Shown: positions 44,489-55,425 of the stretch, piece by piece
Layout: each line of letters begins with the position of its first letter
Numbering within the stretch: the first letter of the stretch is position 1
NCBI RefSeq assembly: GCF_042477335.2
Contig: NC_091255.1
Location: 47,098,501 to 47,162,500, forward strand
Direction: 5' to 3'
Origin: Ovis canadensis
Lineage: Eukaryota; Chordata; Mammalia; Artiodactyla; Bovidae
DNA length: 64,000 bases
Notes under the pieces: generated by a model
What the model saw: only the letters and a program-made list of their open reading frames with translations
What the model was told of the DNA's origin: nothing
Databases searched by the model: none
Program-made: the position numbers and the translations under genes

Positions 44489-47400
44489 TGACCAACCCCG
44501 GAGAAGAGGACGGGAAGTCGTGAGGTTAGGGCTTCAGAGGGCAGGAAAAGCCGAGTGCAGCGGGTAGATGGTGACTGAACTCCCTCGCTCTCGCCTTGTT
44601 CTCTCACTAATCCTGGGGCAGAGCTGGGTGGAGGGGGAGCCCCTCCCACAACAAAACTATTTTTAACCCATCTGGGCCAAAGCCAAATTACTGCAAACAG
44701 GCTGGGATTCTGGGGAACAACCCCATTTCTTAGGGAGGGAGAGTGCCCTCTACCAGTCTGATGGTGGACAGGAACAGAGGGAAGGAGTCCTTTGGGGAGC
44801 CTCTGCCAAGGTGCTGCAGCCTCCGTCCCATCTTATCTCAGCCCTCGGGTGTCCTATGTCCCCCGCCCTCCTCCTTTAGCATGGGTCTATGGGAAGGAAC
44901 GGCATCACCCTCATCAGACTGAGAGGTCCGGTCTATGGCCCATAGTAAATGGGGGACTTCCCAGTGGAAGTCTCCCCACTTCAAGCCAAGGGGGTCTGAG
45001 GGTAAGAGCTGCATCTCCTCCCTCAGACTGGGGACTTCCAGACAATCATGCTAACCCCCCAGTGGTGAGGGCAGGAGGGGGCTCTGGGTAGGGCACAGAT
45101 GGAACATCCCCTCTGACCGAGCAGCCAGTTTCTCTCCCCATCTGCTTTCACTGCGTATCTCAGGTGACAGATACAGGTCGTCGCCTTCACACCCTGCCTC
45201 AGAGATCTCACCTGCCACACTCAGTTGCCAGGCCCCATCTCTCCTCTGCCTGCCTTCCTCCCCTTGTCAGGAGCTACCCTAGTTTCCAGCACCGAGTTCC
45301 CAGTACCCTCCTCGCAGCAAAATAGGCAAGGCAGCAGGAAACGGAAGGGAGAAGACCCTAGCCCAGGACACTCAGCCCCTCTTCCAGCTCTGCACCCCCC
45401 ACCACTGCCCCGTGTCCTCCAGGAGCTCTAGGCAACCCTCGAAACTGCCTCTGAGACCCTGGGCAAGGTTAGGGGGACCAGACCTGATGCTCCAAGGTGC
45501 TGTGAGACCTTCCTCCTGCATTTAGTGACTACCCACCTCAAGAGGCACAGGCCTGGGCTGCTAAATACGCTAACGACCTGAATGACTCACGTTAGAAAAC
45601 ACTGCCAATTCAGTGGAAAAAATCTCAACTTCACAACACAACCAAGAGTTGCATGCGTGCACCTGAATACACATTCCGCTTCCTGGCCCACACCTGAGCG
45701 CTATTTTCCACCATCACGGCTGTCTGGGAAGGCTGGGTCAGGTGAACGGCAGCAGATGCCTGCATCTGGGTGCTTCCTCATTGCTTAAATTATGGGGAAC
45801 AAGTTCCGTCTGAATCTCTCAGAACTTGGGAAGCACCCAGAAAAGAATCATAATCTGTATGAGCCCTTATCAGAGGCCGGGCATTGTGCTAAGAACTTAA
45901 TCTTCAGGACAACCCTGCAGTGTTGGCTGGCTTGTTACCTCCATGTTACAGATGAGAAAACCGAAGCTTACAGAGGTTAAATCAGTTGACCAAAGTCATA
46001 AAGCCTAGTAATAGTGGAGTTGCTGGAATGGGAGCTCTGGTCTCCTGGATGCTGAAGTCAAGGCTGCTCACTACTCAGCTATCAACTGCCTTCCAAAAGG
46101 ATCAGGGAAGGGGGAAAAGATAGGTGGGAAGGCAGCAGAAGGCTAAGAGGAGGAGAAAGAGACTGGGGACCTCCAAAGTGGCCTGGGATCCCTGAGTATC
46201 AGCAGCCCTGTCCAGGGAGGGGACAGGAGGGTGCTCAACACATGTGGAAGTGGAAGGACAGAGTTTATATTAAGAGGCCAGCTCAAGGTCATCACAGAGC
46301 AGCAGTGGCACGAAGCAGGGACTCAAACAGGCTCTTGGCACCTCAGCCTGCTGAGCTGGCACCTTTGGAGGAGCCAGAGTGCAAATGGCAGTGCTGGCAG
46401 GAAAGGGCTCCAAGGCCCTGTACACCATTCCACCCTCTGTTGACTTATCCTTTCATTCTTTCTTTCCACGAATAATTCAGGGAGTTCAAAAACTCATGTA
46501 GAAACAATCATCTTCACTGCTATTGATAAAGCAACAGAGATGAGAAAGGTTAGCGATCTAAGCATTCTGCCCCAAACCAGCTGGGAGACACACGGGCTTC
46601 TGCATGCAGTGTCCTCCTGGTTCACTGGGTGCCCTGTGATGCGCTGGAGCCTCCATGAGGATGCGGATGTGGCAGGGTCAAGATTCAGGCTAGCAGTGGG
46701 TCATGGGATTAGAACTAGGGACGGCTCGAGGTCAAGATTAAGGCGGGAGTCAGGGTCTGATGAGATCATCTTCCGTCAGGACTGGAGACAGAGTTGGGGT
46801 CAGGATGAGGGATGGGGGTTACAGGCAGGGATGGGATCAGGATCAGAGCTGGTCATGTGGTCAGAATCCCTGGCTGACAGAATCAGGAGGAAAACAGAAA
46901 CCCAGCATTCCCAGCTCCTCCATCCTTGCCCATAGCTGCCCCCGCTGCCCCCTAGCCACTTCACCCTTGCGAGGGCATTTAAGGACCAAACTTTCCACTA
47001 CCCACAGGCACACCCAGCACTAGTCTTCCCGCCCGGCCTGACCCTCAGGGAGGGGACCACAGGCACCCGGCCGTGGAGCGGACTTGAGGTTGCGGGCTGG
47101 GGGGAGGAGGAAGTCGCTTGCAACAACCCAGCGATCTACCACTTCCTTTCAGGCGCCTTGAGCCCCTTCACTCTCCTCGACCAGCTATGACTTGCGGTCC
47201 ACAGAGCCCGGCTCTTCATGGCAGCCCCTGCCACCCTTCCAGCTCAGCCAGATGTTCTTGGTGTCTAGAAAGCCTCCCCAGATGCAGCTAAATGGAGAAG
47301 TTTCACACCAGGGTTGGAATCAGAGTCCTCCTCCAGGCCTGGGGCCCACAGATCCCAGTTTGCCCAGGGCTGTCCTGGTTGACAGTAGTCACCTGGCAGA

Positions 47401-50400
47401 ATTATTAATAGGGCCTCCTTTCACTTTCAAAAGTGATCAGTCAACAAATTGGGCTAGCTGCTCCTCCTCGTATAAGGACCTCCTACCTGGACAAGAATTT
47501 GAACCATAAAAACACCACAGAAGTGCTATTACCTCATCATTTCAGGACCTGCTTGGTATTTGCACTTAATTTCTCTGATTACTTCCTTGTACCCTGATTT
47601 GCTCAGGGGACAACACTGTCACATGGTTTTTGGTGAGACTCAAATGAGATTTTATAGGTAAACTGCCTCGCACGGTGTCTGCTGGAATAAGGACTCGGGG
47701 AAATGCCGAGGAGATGGGAGGTGAAAAGGGGAAACCAGTTTTGATCCATTTAAGGAGATACCAGCTCAATGAGTTTGGTTTGAATGAGGGGAGGATGTGG
47801 TGTTCCTCATCGAGGGAGATAGCGTGGGTAAGAGCTGCTCTCTGCCTCCCTGGCAGGGAGAGGGTCAGAGGTGGTTCAAAGCCCACCAACTCCTCAGACC
47901 ACAGTTAGGTGGGCGTGGTGGGCCCCCGACTTCAGAACCCCTCCCCACCCTTGGGGAGCCCCAAGGCTGCAAGAGCTCAGGGCTTCAGTCCTGTGGGCTG
48001 GGCGTCCCGGCTGAAGGAAATTTGAAAGAAAGGAAGTAGGGAGGGTGAGAAGCGTGAAGGGGGAGGCCCTGGGCCTGCTGGCTCTGGGGCATGAGACTGA
48101 GCTCAGGGTACACGGGGGTCTCCGACTTCCGTCCTGACCCCCCTACACTGCCCTTGACCTCTGTGCAGAGTTTCCATCCTCTCTCTCTCAGAGTTCACAC
48201 TTCTCCCCTACCACTAACCGCAGCCCACGCAGAGGCTTGTGGGCGGAGAGAGGGGTGGGGGGGAGTGGGCGGAAAAGCACCCAGGCTGCAACATTGAGCC
48301 CCCCATGTTGGGGAAAAAGGCCGATAGTTTTCCCCCTCATCACTGATACTGAACCCCCTTCTGCTCACAGATGCTCCCCTCGTGGATGAACCCCCTCCTT
48401 CACTGGCCCTGCATCCCCTCAGAAGCCCCCTCTCCACAATCGCCCTTCCATCCTCAGAGTTAGCCACACCCCCAGGAAGGCCACACTCAGGACCTGAGAC
48501 CCTGAATAGGCCAGAGGAGGGGCCGTGGGTCTGCACCTCTCGCTTGGCTGGGACCCTTCTGGTCTCCACTCCCATCTCTTCCTTCATTATTGCCTTTAGC
48601 CCCTGGTCACTGAAGGTGGGTCACCTTCAGTGGCCCTTCCCCTGGGCACTGACTACTAGATGCTGGGCTGACCACACGGCCGGGAAATCTTGCCCTGAGG
48701 TCAGATTTGGAGGGTGGCGATCTGGTCTGGGTGCCCATTGTCAGAGGAACACTGACGATGGTCTTATGAACCAGGGGCTGGGATTGGGGAGACTGGAAAC
48801 CTTGGGGCTGGGACTGCCTCCAGGCCTGGCCCCTCAGCACCAGGCAGCCTCACAGAGGGGAATTCATAGAGGCAGCTGTAGTGTGGGGAAGGCTATGTGA
48901 ACAGCCAGGACTCCCACAGTAAAAGTGATGACCACCCTGGAGGCATCCACGCCAAGGAGGGGAGCACCTCTTGGGATACAATGAGTTCCCACCGAGGCGT
49001 GGGCTGGACTCAGGAACCTCTGTGGCCCCCTCTTCCGCTTTCACACCTCCATCCAGATAACCCACCTCGGCTATCCTCTCCTGGAAGGCCCACATGTAAA
49101 ATTCCCATGCGCCTGAAGGGTCAGGCAGAAGTAGAAGGGAAGGTAGGGGCTGGTGCGGGGAAAGGAGCTGAGGCCAGGTGACTGACGCCTCCTCAGGTGG
49201 GAGGACAGGGGAGGGAGCACTCGGGAAGCAGCTTATTACGAAAAGGAGCTGAGCTTATAAGAAAATAAAACTACCGGGGGAGTGAGGACTTCCTCTGAGA
49301 ATTAACTCTTGCCAAGCTGGGGCTGTCCAGAGATGCTTGGCCTGAAAGGAACTGTCAAGCTGGGCAGGCAGGGCCCGGCTGGCTCCAGGGGCAGACGTCC
49401 GGGAGGCAGTGAGCAGAGTCCAAACATGAAGACCCGGGGCAGGAGCTGGATGTCACCTCTGGTAGGACCAGCCCGGAGCAGAGCCCAGCTCCCTCTGGCT
49501 AAGAGACAGGGTGGGCGTAGGTACCTTGTAAGGGGAGGAAAAGGGGCTGTTCCGGCTAGGATGAGTGGCATGGATGGCCTGGCCTCCAGAGGCGTCTGTG
49601 GGAGGGATCCTCTTTTACCCACTCACTCGGCCCCTGGGGATGTGCCACCTCTTCTCGGCCTCCCCCACACCACCTTCCACTCACAGCCCTCAGCAGTGAT
49701 GGACCGCTGAGCCTGTGAGGGAAACCTGGGGCCAACGAGGTGAAATCAGCAAAGCTGAGCCACTCCGCATCCCAGGAGGGGTCCCTGAGATCCGAAGCCT
49801 GGCTGTTCAGACTCCAGCCAAAAAAAAATCCTCTCTCTGGGTTCAACCTATTGAGGGAGGTTTCTCGACTGGTCTTCTGGGAGGGAGGTGGATTTAGTGA
49901 GCCATAAAGGGAGATACAGTGTGACTTTAGGGGCAAGCTAGGATTCTGGAACATGTATGGGTATGTGTGTTTTCCGGGTCTGGGCATACAGGCTAGGACG
50001 GGCTCTGAGCGCCAGCCACAAGCTAGGGTGGACCCTCTCTGCAGAGGCCCCTAACAGTGAGGAGTCCCACCCATTAGTCCCACAAACTAGGTTCTCACTC
50101 CCCAGCTATCACAGCTCCACCCAGGTCCTCACCCCAGGGTGCAGGGAGAGGTGAGCGTACCCCTGACTGACCAGAGCAGGGAGGAAGGTGAGGAGGCCCA
50201 GGGGGTCCCGGAGCCGGGTGTGTGTGTGCTGGAGGGTTGGCTCCTGCCCTCTCCAGGCTTCAGTCTTCCCCACCAATGAAAGGAGGGAGTCTGCATCACA
50301 CTCCTCATCTTGTGGGGGGAAGGCTTAGGCGGAAGGAGGCTTGTGCTCTATTTCTCAGAAAGTGGGAGAGGATGAGTTCGGGTGCGGATGTGAGAGGCAC

Positions 50401-53400
50401 CAGGCTCACTGCTGCCGGGCTGCGTGCACCCTCTCCCTGGCTGCCCAGTGCTGCCCCAGAGGCCCCTACTAGGCACCCCACTGACACAGCGCCCTTCCCA
50501 CCTACTGCTGCTTCTCTTCAATGGCAGGATCCCCAAGGGACACCCCAGCCTGATATGTTCTAATTCCCGGCTTGCTGCTGCATGAACTCAAGGAAGTCTG
50601 TCCTCTCTTAAGTCTCAGCTTTCTCTCTCCTGAGGTAGGAGACAATCCTGAAAGAGACCATCTTCTCCTTTCTCCTTGTCAGGGAGGAGCTGGTTAACCC
50701 AACTGGCTGGGCCTTGTTACTGGGATAGAAAATGAGTCCCACAGAGACCCAGAACTCACCAGAGGACACAACACAGCAGCAAAGCTGCCGAGGAAGTCTC
50801 TCTCAACCCGACACCTCGACAAGACACAGGCCTGGGTGCCAGAGAAAGCAAAGGGAACCTCCTAGAACCTGAGCATGCCAGAACCTCGCCTCCTTCCCTG
50901 TGAAGGATGCAGAGCCGCACAAGCAACCCAAAACACAGCCCTGACTGCTTGGAAGAGAGGTTCCCCCAAACAATGTGGAGGGGAAGGAGTGAACCAAAGA
51001 GGGAACCTGGAAAATGCCACCCCCTGGGTTGCAGAGGTTCAGAGGAAGAGGATTACAAAGTGACTTACTGATCATCCCCAACTCTTTTCACCCACGCCAT
51101 GTCCCGCTCCGACTGGTTGGAGGCTAGATCCTAAGGGAAAGATGGAGCAGTCAGACCCCAACCTCACTGGCCTGGACCTCCCTTCTTTACCATTCCCAGG
51201 GCGGGTCTGTACTCAGTGAGGAAACCCCAGATCTCTGTAAGAGTTCTTTCCAGCAGCTCCCAGCACTCCACAGAGCTCCACAGGTGCCAGAGCAGGGGCC
51301 TGGGGTTGGTGCCCCCGCTTTTACCTGGGCCCGGGTCTCCTGCAGCTGCTTCAGCTCCCCCTGCAGCCGCTCACACTCGGCCTGGAGCTGCTCCTCCCGA
51401 AGCTGAGCCCCTCGGGCCTCTCCCTGGGCAGCCTCCAGAGCCTCTTCCAGCCGCCGCCGCTCCAGCTCACTCATACTCGGCGTGGCGCCTGGCCAGCCTG
51501 CTGCAGAGGAAAGGACAATGTCATGCTGGAACCAGCTGCTAGGTACCCTCCACCCACTCCCAGATCAACACAAAGTGAAACAGGTGAGGGCTGCAGCACG
51601 AGGGTTCCAAGAGAGACAGCTGGAGGGCAGCCACCCCAGGACGACAGACAAACCTCTGCTAAAAGCAGAGGGCAGTGATGGGCTGCGTTGCATTTTCTAA
51701 CCTTCCTGGAGGTCAGGGGAGAGATAAGATGGGCTTTGGAAGAGTTTCCCTGGTCAGACTCTCGTCCCCAAGCATCCGTAGGGGCCTCTCCTAATTGCAA
51801 CCAAAGACGAGCAGGGGGACTCTGGGTGGGGCTGCCCTCTGCTGGCATATATAGGAATGGCAGGAGGAGCCTGTGAACGAAGGATTTAAGGGAGGGATGT
51901 CAGTTGGGAGAACCTGGAGTAATAGTGGTGAGGTGAGGGGACAGTTGGTTAAGGAGGGATGAGGTGATTATGGGAGAAATTTAAGACAGTATAAGTTGAG
52001 CACCGAACTTCCCTGGTGGCTCAGATGGTAAAGCATCTGTCTAAGACGTGGGAGACCTGGGTTCGATCCCTGGGTTGGGAAGATCCCTTGGAGAAGGAAA
52101 TGGCAATCCACTCAAGTGCTATTGCCTGGAAAATCCCATGGACAGAGGAGCCTGGTAGGCTATAGTCCATGGGGTCGCAAAGAGTTGGACACGACTGAGC
52201 GACTTCACGTTCACATTCAAGTTGAGCACCGAAGAACTGATGCTTTTGAACTGTGGCATTGGAGAAGATTCTTGAGAGTCCCTTGGACTCCAAGGAGCTC
52301 AAACCAGTCCATCTTAAAGGAAATCAGTCCTGAATATTCATTGGAAGGACTGATGCTGAAGCTGAAGCTCTAATACTTTAGCCACCTGATGCGAAGAACT
52401 GACTCATTAGAAAAGACCCTGAGGCTGGGAAAGACTGAAGGCAGGAGGAGAAGGGGACGACAGAGGATGAGATGATTGGAAGGCATCACAGACTCAGTGG
52501 ACATGAGTCTGAGCAAGCTCTGGGAGATGGTGAAGGACAGGGAAGCCTGGTATACTGCAGTCCATGGGGTCATAAAGAGCTGGACACAACTGAGTAACTG
52601 AACTGAACTGAATGGGGTGTTGACTAACAATCTGAAACCCTAGAGGAGTCCAACGGGGTTGAAATGGGGGGCTGGCTGGGGGGACTTTGGAGTATGGATA
52701 CCAGGGGTCACTGAAATCTCACCGTGACTCAAGCTGGATCCCCCTCTCAGTGCCAAGTAGTGAAGGTCCAGATCAGCACAGGGCGGGGCAGGGGCGGGCG
52801 GGGGGCTCAGGCTGGGGAAGTCTACATCCCGGAGGCCTTGCTGCTGCCGCAGCTGCTGCTCCAAACCACAGATCTGCCGCAGGTGAGTCTCCACCAGGGC
52901 CCGCTATAGAGGGAGAAAAAAGGGTGAGGGTCTGCACCAGGCCAGGGCAATCCAATGGGCTCCCTAAACCCAGGACTTCCCCGCGTCTGGGTATCCATCA
53001 CCCCTCCAAACTGAGCGGAGGCCCCAGGTCACACATCCCAACTCCACTCTCCAAGAGGCCATGAGCACAAGGTCCCTCCCATCAACTGCAATGCAGATGT
53101 TTCTGGCTACTGCCCCTTGCAAGGTCACAATTAATGCCTCTTCCCTGTCACCAACACATAGAAACACTTCTAAAGATACTCAGCCCCCTATCCGAACACT
53201 GCCACCCCCTCAAGAGCGTAAAAACTTCCATTTGTATATGTGACGTAACTACTCTGGGCTTTGTGTACCTCATCTGTAATATGGGGCTAACCACACCTAC
53301 CTCTGAGGTCAGTTTGTTACAAGGATTAAAATCAGTAAATATACCTGAAGAGATGAGAATTATGCCTGGCACACAGGTAAGTGCCATGTAAATGGCGATT

Positions 53401-55002
53401 AAGTCAAAGCATTTTTACACGAATGTCCCATAACAGCTCAGCAAGGTTGTTATTATTTGCCCCACTTCTCAGAGGCAGGAGAGAGGCTAAGTGACTTGAC
53501 CCAGGTCATAGCTAGGAGTCAGTAAGAGACCATGTCTCCTGACTGACACCTGCCCACTTGCTCAACTGCATGGCCATACCGTGACTTAGAATCACGCACA
53601 GGCCAAGGCCCATCCCAGCAGTCACAAACACTTCCAGTCCCCTCTGTCCTTACCCATACAGCCTTCCAGCACAGTGCTATAGGCAGAGGGTCAACCCAGC
53701 ACGAGACCCAAACATACAAACAGACTCACAGTGTTCTACAGGACCACTCACATAGCCATCCTCCGTCACTGTATAGTCAAGATGTACGCAGAGTTGCTCA
53801 CAACTTGTATGACACACAACCCCACTTACCAGACGTGGACACTCACAGACAGACATGAACACGCAGAGTGCATACCACAAGCACACAGCCAAGGTCACAC
53901 CCTCAAGCACCCAGGCTCCCTGGACCTCACCATTTCCCCCAGCTCCATCTCCAGGTCACTCTTCTCTACGCAGAGCTTCTCGTAAGCCTGGATCATCTCC
54001 CCAAGCTGTTCTTCCTGCTCCTTGTTTTTCTGCAACTGGATGAGGCACAGAGAGGGCAGAGGGCAGCCAGAGTCAGGCCTACCTTGACTTGGGGGCAGAG
54101 CAGCACCCTGTGCCTCCTACCCCCACTGCCAGCACCCAGTGGAAGGGCAGGCGGAGTTGAAGCTGGTACTGTGGGGGACCATGGCCATCTCTGATCAAAG
54201 AGACGGAAGGCCAGAGGCTGGGGTTGGGGATTATCAGAGGTGGATTGGAACAAAGACTCAGGGAGGGCTCACCTCATGCTGGAACTGGTTGAGCCGTTGC
54301 TGCAGGCTGACTTTCTCCACCTCCAGCAGGGAACCATCCTTGATTTCATACAGAGAGAAACCGTGCTCCTCCCCAAAGTCACTGATCAGTGGGTACTGCA
54401 AATGAAGTAGGCCCTCAGAAGAGCTTTAGCCTAACTGTGTCCCCGTCCCACAACCTGACTCAGAGTTCTAGTCTCTCCCTCCCAGTTCCAGTGGGATCTG
54501 TTCATCCCAATTCCCATAGCCCAGGAAGCGGTTCCCACCAGCCAGATCTTTTTTAGATCTAAGGTCTAGCGTTCCTAAGAGGATCCCTCCCGATCCCTTC
54601 CTGATTTGTGCTGGGCTCTCCGGAGTCCCCATCCATCCAGAGCAGCCATAATCCTCATGAGGGATCCTCGAGTGCCCCAGACCCCTCTTTCGGATCCATG
54701 AAGTCTCTGCTGGATCTCCAGCAGCCCCCTCCCCTGCCACACACACAGTCAGACCCCCATCACCCCCAGGTTCTGACCTTGATCTCGTAGACTTTGAGGC
54801 GGCGGCGGAGGGTGGCATTCTCCCTCTCCAGGCCCCCCAGCCTCTCCTTGATGTCTCCGTAGGCTGTGATCAGGGCAAAGTGGGAGGCAGAGCACATGTC
54901 CTCCCCCAGCGAGGGATCTCCAGGGGCATCCAGCCACACCTCACTGGGCCCCAGGGCCTCCTGGGTCAGGATGCTGATGTCATCCTCAAACATGGACTCC
55001 AT
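40758..55002 (-). CDS. TBKBP1: TBKBP1 (SINTBAD), TBK1-binding adaptor, nine coding exons
   Basis: Seen: coding blocks 55002-54778, 54395-54273, 54035-53931, 52903-52723, 51500-51325, 51130-51069, 42753-42635, 42458-41731 and 40886-40758 join in frame at GT-AG junctions to 615 codons plus TAG, the same length as human SINTBAD. The start [12 protein letters not shown] lies in a good context (GCCATGG). Domains: coiled coil about 40-280; TBK1-binding core about 260-330 ([19 protein letters not shown]); proline-rich region with four QRRSP repeats about 331-445; a conserved C-terminal part; and a C-terminal C2H2/UBZ1-like zinc finger with Cys586, Cys589, His605 and His609. Known: binds TBK1 and IKK-epsilon as a scaffold like TANK and AZI2, supporting the interferon response. 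Odd: intron 6 is 8.3 kb and carries most of the gene's repeats. Confidence 0.98.
41731..42458 (-). CDS. TBKBP1: TBKBP1 coding exon 8 (proline-rich repeats and C-terminal part)
   Basis: 728 nt from acceptor TCTTCTAG to ...[12 protein letters not shown] with donor GTGAGT at 41730. The first third codes two QRHSP and four QRRSP units spaced by SPxP/CPSP segments, then a polyproline run and [20 protein letters not shown], an [17 protein letters not shown] segment and a Ser/Pro-rich end. The exon is CpG-rich, so long open frames also appear on other frames and strand; these are taken as shadows. Confidence 0.97.
42635..42753 (-). CDS. TBKBP1: TBKBP1 coding exon 7 (TBK1-binding core)
   Basis: Acceptor TGTCCTTCAG after the 8.3-kb intron, then [20 protein letters not shown] and on to LLQEQARSG; donor GTGAGA starts at 42634. 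This leucine/glutamate-rich block is the most conserved part of the TBD motif shared with TANK and AZI2 (family knowledge). Confidence 0.97.
43015..43335. mobile_element. hAT-like (MER5-type) DNA transposon remnant
   Basis: It begins GGCAGTGGTTCCCAAG and ends TTAGAGACCGCTGTTGC, imperfect inverted ends of the CAGTGGTTCTCAA type known for hAT-Charlie elements. About 320 bp, no coding capacity. Confidence 0.6.
43725..43843 (-). mobile_element. CHR-type SINE in TBKBP1 intron 6
   Basis: Plus strand CTTTTTTGCCAGGCCATGCA to CCACTGGACCACCAGGGAAG, the reverse of a CHR head; T-rich flank is the reversed A tail. Confidence 0.82.
44459..44487. repeat. (GT)n microsatellite
   Basis: About 14 uninterrupted GT units after a short (GA)n run. 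Confidence 0.95.
44657..44666 (+). promoter_or_regulatory. MEF2-type site CTATTTTTAA
   Basis: Exact match to the MEF2 consensus YTAWWWWTAR within a non-repetitive AT-rich patch (44640-44700) of TBKBP1 intron 6. Confidence 0.3.
45865..46085 (-). mobile_element. MIR element, fairly complete
   Basis: GGGCATTGTGCTAAGAACTT, CCATGTTACAGATGAGAAAA and GAAGTCAAGGCTGCTCACTA follow each other as in a reversed full-length MIR. Confidence 0.7.
48608..48632. repeat. Perfect 11-bp inverted repeat with 3-nt loop
   Basis: CACTGAAGGTG, spacer GGT, CACCTTCAGTG. A compact hairpin in TBKBP1 intron 6 that no recognised repeat explains. Confidence 0.95.
51069..51130 (-). CDS. TBKBP1: TBKBP1 coding exon 6
   Basis: A 62-nt exon: acceptor [29 protein letters not shown] plus two bases of the next glutamine codon; donor GTAAGT starts at 51068. 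Start of the TBK1-binding core. Confidence 0.96.
51325..51500 (-). CDS. TBKBP1: TBKBP1 coding exon 5 (NAGNAG acceptor)
   Basis: Acceptor TCTGCAG before 51500 gives [20 protein letters not shown] and continues through a Glu/Gln/Leu-rich coiled coil to QETRAQ; donor GTAAAA starts at 51324. The acceptor is a tandem CAGCAG, so use of the second CAG would drop one alanine and keep the frame. Confidence 0.96.
52008..52218 (+). mobile_element. Bov-tA SINE nested at a BovB fragment, 15-bp target duplication
   Basis: CTTCCCTGGTGGCTCAGATG start and GACACGACTGAGCGACTTC end. AAGTTGAGCACCGAA flanks it exactly at 51993-52007 and 52219-52233, and that sequence belongs to the adjoining BovB. It sits in TBKBP1 intron 4. 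Confidence 0.93.
52219..52612 (+). mobile_element. BovB LINE 3' fragment in TBKBP1 intron 4
   Basis: Translates in pieces to [20 protein letters not shown] and [11 protein letters not shown], then stops; ends ACTGAACTGAACTGAAT as BovB tails do. Same orientation as the SINE, opposite to the gene. Confidence 0.88.
52723..52903 (-). CDS. TBKBP1: TBKBP1 coding exon 4
   Basis: Acceptor CCCTCTATAG, then [20 protein letters not shown], a proline-rich linker ([10 protein letters not shown]) and [15 protein letters not shown]; donor GTGAGA starts at 52722. 181 nt, leaving in phase 1. Confidence 0.97.
53240..53545. mobile_element. MIR remnants in TBKBP1 intron 3
   Basis: GTACCTCATCTGTAATATGG to TATGCCTGGCACACAGGTAA is a MIR 3' half; 53440-53545 (GAGAGGCTAAGTGACTTGAC) is a second, reversed piece. 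Confidence 0.65.
53931..54035 (-). CDS. TBKBP1: TBKBP1 coding exon 3
   Basis: Acceptor CTCATCCAG, then [20 protein letters not shown] and on to DLEMELGEM; donor GTGAGG starts at 53930. 35 codons, phase 0 at both ends, heptad-rich coiled coil. Confidence 0.96.
54273..54395 (-). CDS. TBKBP1: TBKBP1 coding exon 2
   Basis: The acceptor TTTGCAG precedes [20 protein letters not shown] and the exon runs to [10 protein letters not shown]; donor GTGAGC starts at 54272. 41 codons, phase 0 at both ends, N-terminal coiled-coil region. Confidence 0.97.
54778..55002 (-). CDS. TBKBP1: TBKBP1 coding exon 1
   Basis: ATG at 55002-55000, [12 protein letters not shown] through to KVYEIK, 75 codons; donor GTCAGA at 54777. 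A likely acceptor (CTCTCCCAG) just before 55037 would give a 35-base leader part in this exon. An in-frame GTG at 55020 exists upstream but the ATG in Kozak context is preferred and matches the known protein. Confidence 0.97.
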
Positions 55003-55037
55003 GGCAAGGGCCTGGGCCACAGCCCGCCCTGGGCCTC
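55003..55037 (-). other. TBKBP1: TBKBP1 5' UTR part in the first coding exon
   Basis: A polypyrimidine tract and CAG (CTCTCCCAG) end just upstream of 55037, so 35 bases of leader probably precede the ATG in this exon. A CAG closer to the ATG is an alternative acceptor. Confidence 0.5.
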
Positions 55038-55425
55038 CTGGGAGAGCAGGAGCAACGGTGGGGAGGGGGGCCCAGAGCTTGTCCCAACACCCCTTGTCCT
55101 AGCCTGAGGAGCTCTGTGGCCAGCTGAGATGCAGCCTGGTCCTGCCTCTGTGTCTCACAGCTCCCTCCCAGACCCATCTTCTCTTCTCTGCTGCCCTGAG
55201 GAAGGGGCTGGGACCAGAAACAAGTAAGACTTGCGGGGGACAGTGGGAGCAGGGACAAACAGGGACAAGTAAGCGAAGCCAGAAGCGGAGAAGGACTCTT
55301 TCCGGAACCCAGGGAGACCTGTGGACAGGAGAGCGCTGCCTTCCCAGCACCGGGGGCCCAGATGAGGCCTGCCTTGACTTACTCCTCAGCCCCCTCCCCA
55401 CCCCAGGCCTCACTTCCCCAAATAC

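Larger units (their letters stand above)
42754..51068 (-). other. TBKBP1: TBKBP1 intron 6 (8.3 kb)
   Basis: Donor GTAAGT at 51068 and acceptor TTCAG before 42753. It holds an old hAT-like element (43.0 kb), an L2-like piece (43.58-43.69 kb), a CHR SINE (43.7 kb), (GT)n (44.46 kb), MIR traces (45.87-46.08, 47.6-47.7, 50.56-50.64 kb) and a short perfect hairpin (48.6 kb). No hidden exon with a recognisable product was found. Confidence 0.85.
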
